DNA of 64,000 bases. It comes from Fomitopsis serialis. Its lineage: Eukaryota > Basidiomycota > Agaricomycetes > Polyporales > Fomitopsidaceae. The notes below the pieces were generated by a model. It worked only from the letters and a program-made list of their open reading frames with translations. It was not told the DNA's origin and searched no databases. The stretch covers positions 62,001 through 126,000 of the forward strand of contig NW_025955005.1 in the NCBI RefSeq assembly GCF_022376445.1. Reading direction: 5' to 3'. The position numbers and the translations under genes are program-made. Shown here in pieces: positions 60,371 to 64,000 of this stretch (position 1 is the first letter of the stretch; every line of letters begins with the position of its first letter).

Positions 60371-62303
60371 TCAACTACTATCCCTGTTGGATGACTCAGC
60401 GTCACCATCTGCAGAGGAGCCCCAGCTCTGGTTCCAAGCTCCAGACTCGTCGCCTGCAGCGCTGTACCCCGCATTCCCATAGGGAGTATACTGGTTCGCC
60501 TGCGCGAATCCAAAGTTCATCGCGAAGGTGGAGGCAAACGGGGTTGATGTGCGGTTGCACATACTGATTTTGGTACCCGTATCCGGGGAAATTGAACTGC
60601 TGCTGCTGCTGCTGGGCGTACTGGTCGCCCCACCCGCCGTCGTTCATATGTTGGTAGACATCTGAATAAGGCTGCGCTGCCTGGGTCGCTACGGACCCGT
60701 CAGAGTACTGACCAGTCGCTCGTGCGATGGCCAGCGACGTGGGAGACATCGAACGACGTGGCTGGGGATCATAGTCGGCATGAGGAGACGAATGCACCTT
60801 GGATCCCCTGTCGCCGCCACCCCATGATTGTCGGTCGTCGCGACCTCGTCCACGGCCTCTTCCGCGCTCCCTCCCTCGACCCCGTCCACGGCCTCGGCCC
60901 CGGCCGTGGTCATCGCGTCTTCCCCTTCCGGATGCATTGAAGTGACCTCTTCCACGCCCACGACTAACATTGTGGTCTCCACTCTCAGACCTGTTGTCGC
61001 CTTGGTCTTGAGAAGTGCTTGGCGAGCCCTGGGGCGCTGAAGGGACCGAGTCAGGTACACCATAGTTGTCCGCGTACGGATCGTCGTAGGGCATAGGAGC
61101 AGGGCGAGACGGTCCTGCACCATAATCGAGGTCGTTGTACGGATCCCGTTGGCCGTGATGATTGACGCCATATGCATCGTCCTCGGACATGTCCGAGTCC
61201 CGCCTCATCGAGGGTATGGGAGTTGTATGCCTCGACGAAGCAGCAGAGCGGGACCGGTGCCTATAGTGCGGTAAGTCAGTCTTCTATGACGCTGCTGGCA
61301 TGCTTACCTCTGCGTCCTAGCGCGTTTCGCCGCGGCTTCCGCCTCATCGTCAGAGTACTCCATTTCTTCCTCCGCGGGCTCTTCGTCGTTGATGTTGCTC
61401 GCATCGCTGCCCTTGAGGTGTCGGAGTGCCCTCACGAAGACGAAGTTACTCCGTTCCGGGACATGAAAGACTGGTCTTGAAACCTTGACTTTCTCTTCAT
61501 CAATCGGGTACTTGTCGTTGAACTTGACTTGGTATAGGGGTTGTGTGGTAGGGCCGAAGGTCTCGTAGACCTGACAAAGGGTCATTAGCGATGTCAGCAC
61601 ACGTTCACGACGTCCAGAACAGTGGGCGTACATAGCCGAGCACCTTCCTGTCTTCGAAGACAAGCAGAGTGTCAGAATCAAGTGCCCTCTCGGAAGCCCT
61701 AGCAGCAACCTCTGACGCGAAGCCCTTGATGATCACCACCTTGTCCACTATGCTCATGACCTCTCCCACCTTCTCAAGGACTTCGTGCGGACCGACCTCC
61801 TCGATCGCGGGGATGGCGATATCCGCCTCTTCAATCTCATTTTTGGTTCGCACTTGCGCTGCGGACGTCACAGAGGGCCCAGTCTCGTCTGTATCGTCCA
61901 GATCGCCTTCGTCCGCTGGAGTTTTTGCAGCCGTGCGTCGTTTGCCAGAGCTGCTTTCGTCCGAGTCAGAGTCAGAAGATGAGTCCGAATCAGACATAGA
62001 TTCTGAGGAGGTCGGCCTATGATGATATGTAAATTAGCAGAGTAGGTATGGGATGGATTACACATACCCGGATGGCTCCTCTGCTTCATCCTCGTCTACA
62101 CCGGCAAGGATGCCCGCCTCGACCTCTTGCTCGCTGTCCGCATCGCTATCTGAGTCATCGAGAGCCTCATGCATTTGGACCTCCGAGGGAAGTGCTGGAG
62201 CTTTGCTCGTGGAAGGAACGGGGACATCCCCGACGATGTCCTGAATAAGTTGTAGGTCCTGAGGTATGATCGAAGGGACCTTGAATGCAATTCCGACGTC
62301 CAT
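60371..62303 (-). CDS. naf1: NAF1-like H/ACA snoRNP assembly factor
   Basis: The start at 62301-62303 gives MDVGIAFKVPSIIPQDLQLI. An acidic exon (SDSDADSEQEVEAGI) leads to the Gar1/Naf1 core: GEVMSIVDKVVIIKG, LVFEDRKVLGYV and YETFGPTTQPLYQVKFN, followed by PVFHVPERSNFVFVRALRHL. The C-terminus is an RGG/RGRG-rich tract, then Gln/Tyr-rich sequence with a CAG run, ending SSADGDAESSNRDSS-stop at 60371. Naf1 binds the dyskerin/Cbf5 enzyme and is replaced by Gar1 in mature H/ACA particles, which guide pseudouridylation (family knowledge). One base appears missing at 60540-60543 (+ strand G run); adding it joins HINPPFASTFAMNFG. It shares a divergent promoter with tsf1. Confidence 0.85.
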
Positions 62304-62538
62304 TCCGCTGTTAATCTGTTCCGTCAGCTTTATGGTTGTGGGCGACGCTACGGCTGAGGGGCGACTGGAAACTGCAGAAGGATTTGAGCAAGGAAGGTGG
62401 AGAAATTGACGGTAGCGCCGACGCTGTGGCTGAGGCAAGATCGAGAGTGAAAGGGTCACGTTCTCTCGACGCGCTCAGACGCGCTTGCGTCCAGCTTTGC
62501 AAGTCGCAGTGCCACCCACCTTCGCCCACTACCTCAAA
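62304..62538. promoter_or_regulatory. Divergent promoter between naf1 and tsf1
   Basis: 235 bases separate the start codons. It serves both genes, one for snoRNP assembly and one for mitochondrial translation. No TATA box recognised. Confidence 0.5.
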
Positions 62539-63563
62539 ATGTTTGCAGCCAGACGAGCAGCTCAACGCACTTTTACTACACGTTTCTACTCGACAGAGAC
62601 ACTAAAAAGCCGCTCAAGGAGCTCGTAGCGGAACTCCGGAAGCATGTCGACGTATCACCCATCCTGGCCGGACAAGCACTCAGGGCCTCGGACATGGACG
62701 TGTCAAAAGCTCTCGTCTGGCTTGAACAAGCTCGCTCCGAGTCTGCGGTGAAGAAGGCAGCGAAGGTCGAGGGGCGGGAGGCAAACGAGGGCATGATCGG
62801 GACAGCCGTGCTATCCCCCGGGGCGACCAGCGCAAAGCCCAGCGGAGTGCGCGCCGCCATGGTCGAGCTAAACTGCGAGACGGACTTCGTCGCACGAAAC
62901 GACCTCTTCTCCCAACTGCTCGATGACATCGCGCACACCGCCGCGTTCATGTCCGAGCCAGTCGATTCGGACAAGTTCTTCCACCCCTTCTCCGTCGACG
63001 TCCTCCAGGGCGCGCCCCTCCTCTCAAAAACGAACCCCGAGAAGAACGGAAAGAACACCGTGGCGGACGCGATGCGCGACCTCACCGGTCGGGTAGGTGA
63101 GAAGATCTCATTGCGCCGAGCCCTCACTGTCGTCCGCGACCCGTTCCCGCCGTCCCAGCGGGACATTGCGCTGCGCATCGCGTCCCGCGTACACCAGTCG
63201 GTCAGCAACCCCCGGCAAGGGCGCATTGGCAATCTCGCTCTGCTTGCGTTGAAGTCGCCCCGGCTGGCGACCGTCCTCGAGTCGGAAGAGTTCCAGAATG
63301 ACCTCAGTAGACTCTGCCTATCCCTCGGGAACCAAATCATCGGCTTCCCGACGACCAGTATACGCTCGTCTTCTGGTGTGCAGGAAGAAGGGGCGCTGTA
63401 CAATCAGCCATTCGCTATGTTCATGGGCGAAGGGAACAACCAACCGGTGCAGACGTTCCTCCGGAGTTGGGCAGCCCAGCGTGGCTTGGTAGAGTCGGGC
63501 GAGCAAGACGGTGGGGTGAAGGTCTTGGACTTCGCTAAGTGGACGGTCGCCGAAAGTATCTAG
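62539..63563 (+). CDS. tsf1: Mitochondrial elongation factor Ts
   Basis: The ATG at 62539-62541 gives MFAARRAAQRTFTTRFYS, a mitochondrial presequence. After one missing base at the A run 62604-62608 the frame reads KPLKELVAELRKHVDVSPIL, the UBA-like N-terminal part, and then ELNCETDFVARNDLF, the EF-Ts signature. Further conserved segments are TGRVGEKISLRRAL and IASRVHQSVSNPR. The stop is at 63561-63563. The whole gene is 1025 bases without introns; one added base makes it exactly divisible by three (341 codons plus stop). EF-Ts exchanges GDP for GTP on mitochondrial EF-Tu. Confidence 0.9.
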
Positions 63564-64000
63564 ATTTAACATACATCTAATGACATCGTAACATCCCCAC
63601 TCACATAACCTATTGGTGAGTCCTACAAGTATCATTACCTGCGTCTCCTGACAAGCTAGTCCTAGTAATATCAGCTCTTCCTGACTGGGCGTAATCTGAC
63701 AAGCATCATGCGCATACACATTCTGCTTTTACTCGCTTTGCGTGCTATGGGACCGTTTCACTGTTTCATGGGTATTGCGTAGATTCCGCTCTGGATGCTT
63801 GACTCGGCGGCGACTGACATTGCGGGACCAACGCTAGATAGTCACTGAACCAATCAATAGCAAGCTTCTGATGGTGTCTCGGTGCGTCGTTATTTTACGG
63901 CTAAGCCGTTGCTAACCTCGAGCTCACCACAGTAAATACAGCGATGCATGTACAATGGTGATAGCCTCCAACGAACGCCGACCGTTGAAGAAAGAGGCGA
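63564..64000. other. No gene recognised (right edge)
   Basis: 437 bases downstream of tsf1, AT-richer than the gene. It should hold its 3' UTR. No further coding sequence is visible before the window ends. Confidence 0.5.

Noticed and set aside
9448..62608. Programmed ribosomal frameshifting in many genes
   Set aside because: The same one-base loss occurs at unrelated runs in unrelated housekeeping genes, without a shared slippery motif or downstream structure. Consensus error is simpler.
62576..63403. A 275-codon minus-strand frame inside tsf1
   Set aside because: It is the complement of conserved EF-Ts coding sequence and has the Arg/Ser-rich look of a shadow frame.
1..64000. CRISPR arrays, transposons, tRNA or rRNA genes, telomeric repeats
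   Set aside because: Reading both strands showed no regularly spaced repeats, transposase or reverse transcriptase motifs, tRNA-like cloverleaf cores or TTAGGG arrays. A tRNA scan and repeat search could still find degenerate copies.

Overview
The window is nuclear DNA of a filamentous basidiomycete, most likely an Agaricomycete. Genes are intron-rich with introns of about 40-60 bases and GT..AG borders. The GC-rich coding sequence is densely packed on both strands. Protein types are fungal: a desaturase with a C-terminal cytochrome b5, tandem-bromodomain RSC4, Syo1, Ark/Prk-type kinase, basidiomycete P450s and a GH105 enzyme. No rRNA, tRNA, CRISPR array or intact transposon was recognised.

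Layout, left to right. 0.5-3.4 kb (-): TPX2-domain protein. 5.1-7.7 kb (-): Syo1/HEATR3 ribosomal-protein import adaptor, divergent from FIP1 (8.2-10.5 kb, +), an mRNA polyadenylation factor. 10.8-11.7 kb (-): a stand-alone Sec3-type PH domain. 14.3-15.2 kb (-): mitochondrial ribosomal protein uL10m. 15.6-17.4 kb (-): 3-hydroxyisobutyrate dehydrogenase-like enzyme, divergent from a long Ark1/Prk1/AAK1 kinase (17.7-22.8 kb, +). 23.2-24.2 kb (-): Ctr-type copper transporter. 26.8-36.5 kb is more accessory: two convergent P450s, a secreted GH105 hydrolase, a small secreted protein and a truncated SUMO-like frame. 37.3-39.9 kb (+): a 13-exon gene with an internal ubiquitin domain and a C-terminal RING, the most unusual locus here. 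Then a single-pass membrane protein (-), EXO5 (-), CutC (-), OLE1 desaturase (+), a BTB protein (-), RSC4-like (+), PFA4 palmitoyltransferase (-), a mitochondrial protein with an in-frame minisatellite (+), a PEHE-like nuclear protein (-), NAF1 (-) and mitochondrial EF-Ts (+).

Most genes are housekeeping (RNA processing, ribosome biogenesis and import, mitochondrial translation, chromatin, lipid and membrane biology). They have short divergent promoters and convergent 3' ends. Gene-poor stretches of 1-2.7 kb separate them near 3.4-5.1, 11.7-14.3, 24.2-26.8 and 47.1-48.4 kb.

Two properties of the sequence affect every reading. First, at least 14 places in ten otherwise intact genes each need exactly one extra base, nearly always in a short G or C run, to restore the conserved protein. 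The direction is always a missing base, so consensus (homopolymer) errors explain it better than mass pseudogenisation. Second, the ubiquitin-RING gene lies in a CpG-poor, roughly 40% GC island that ends abruptly inside its last exon. Its 13-exon model still closes to a clean 647-residue frame. CDS coordinates are spans from start to stop codon including introns.
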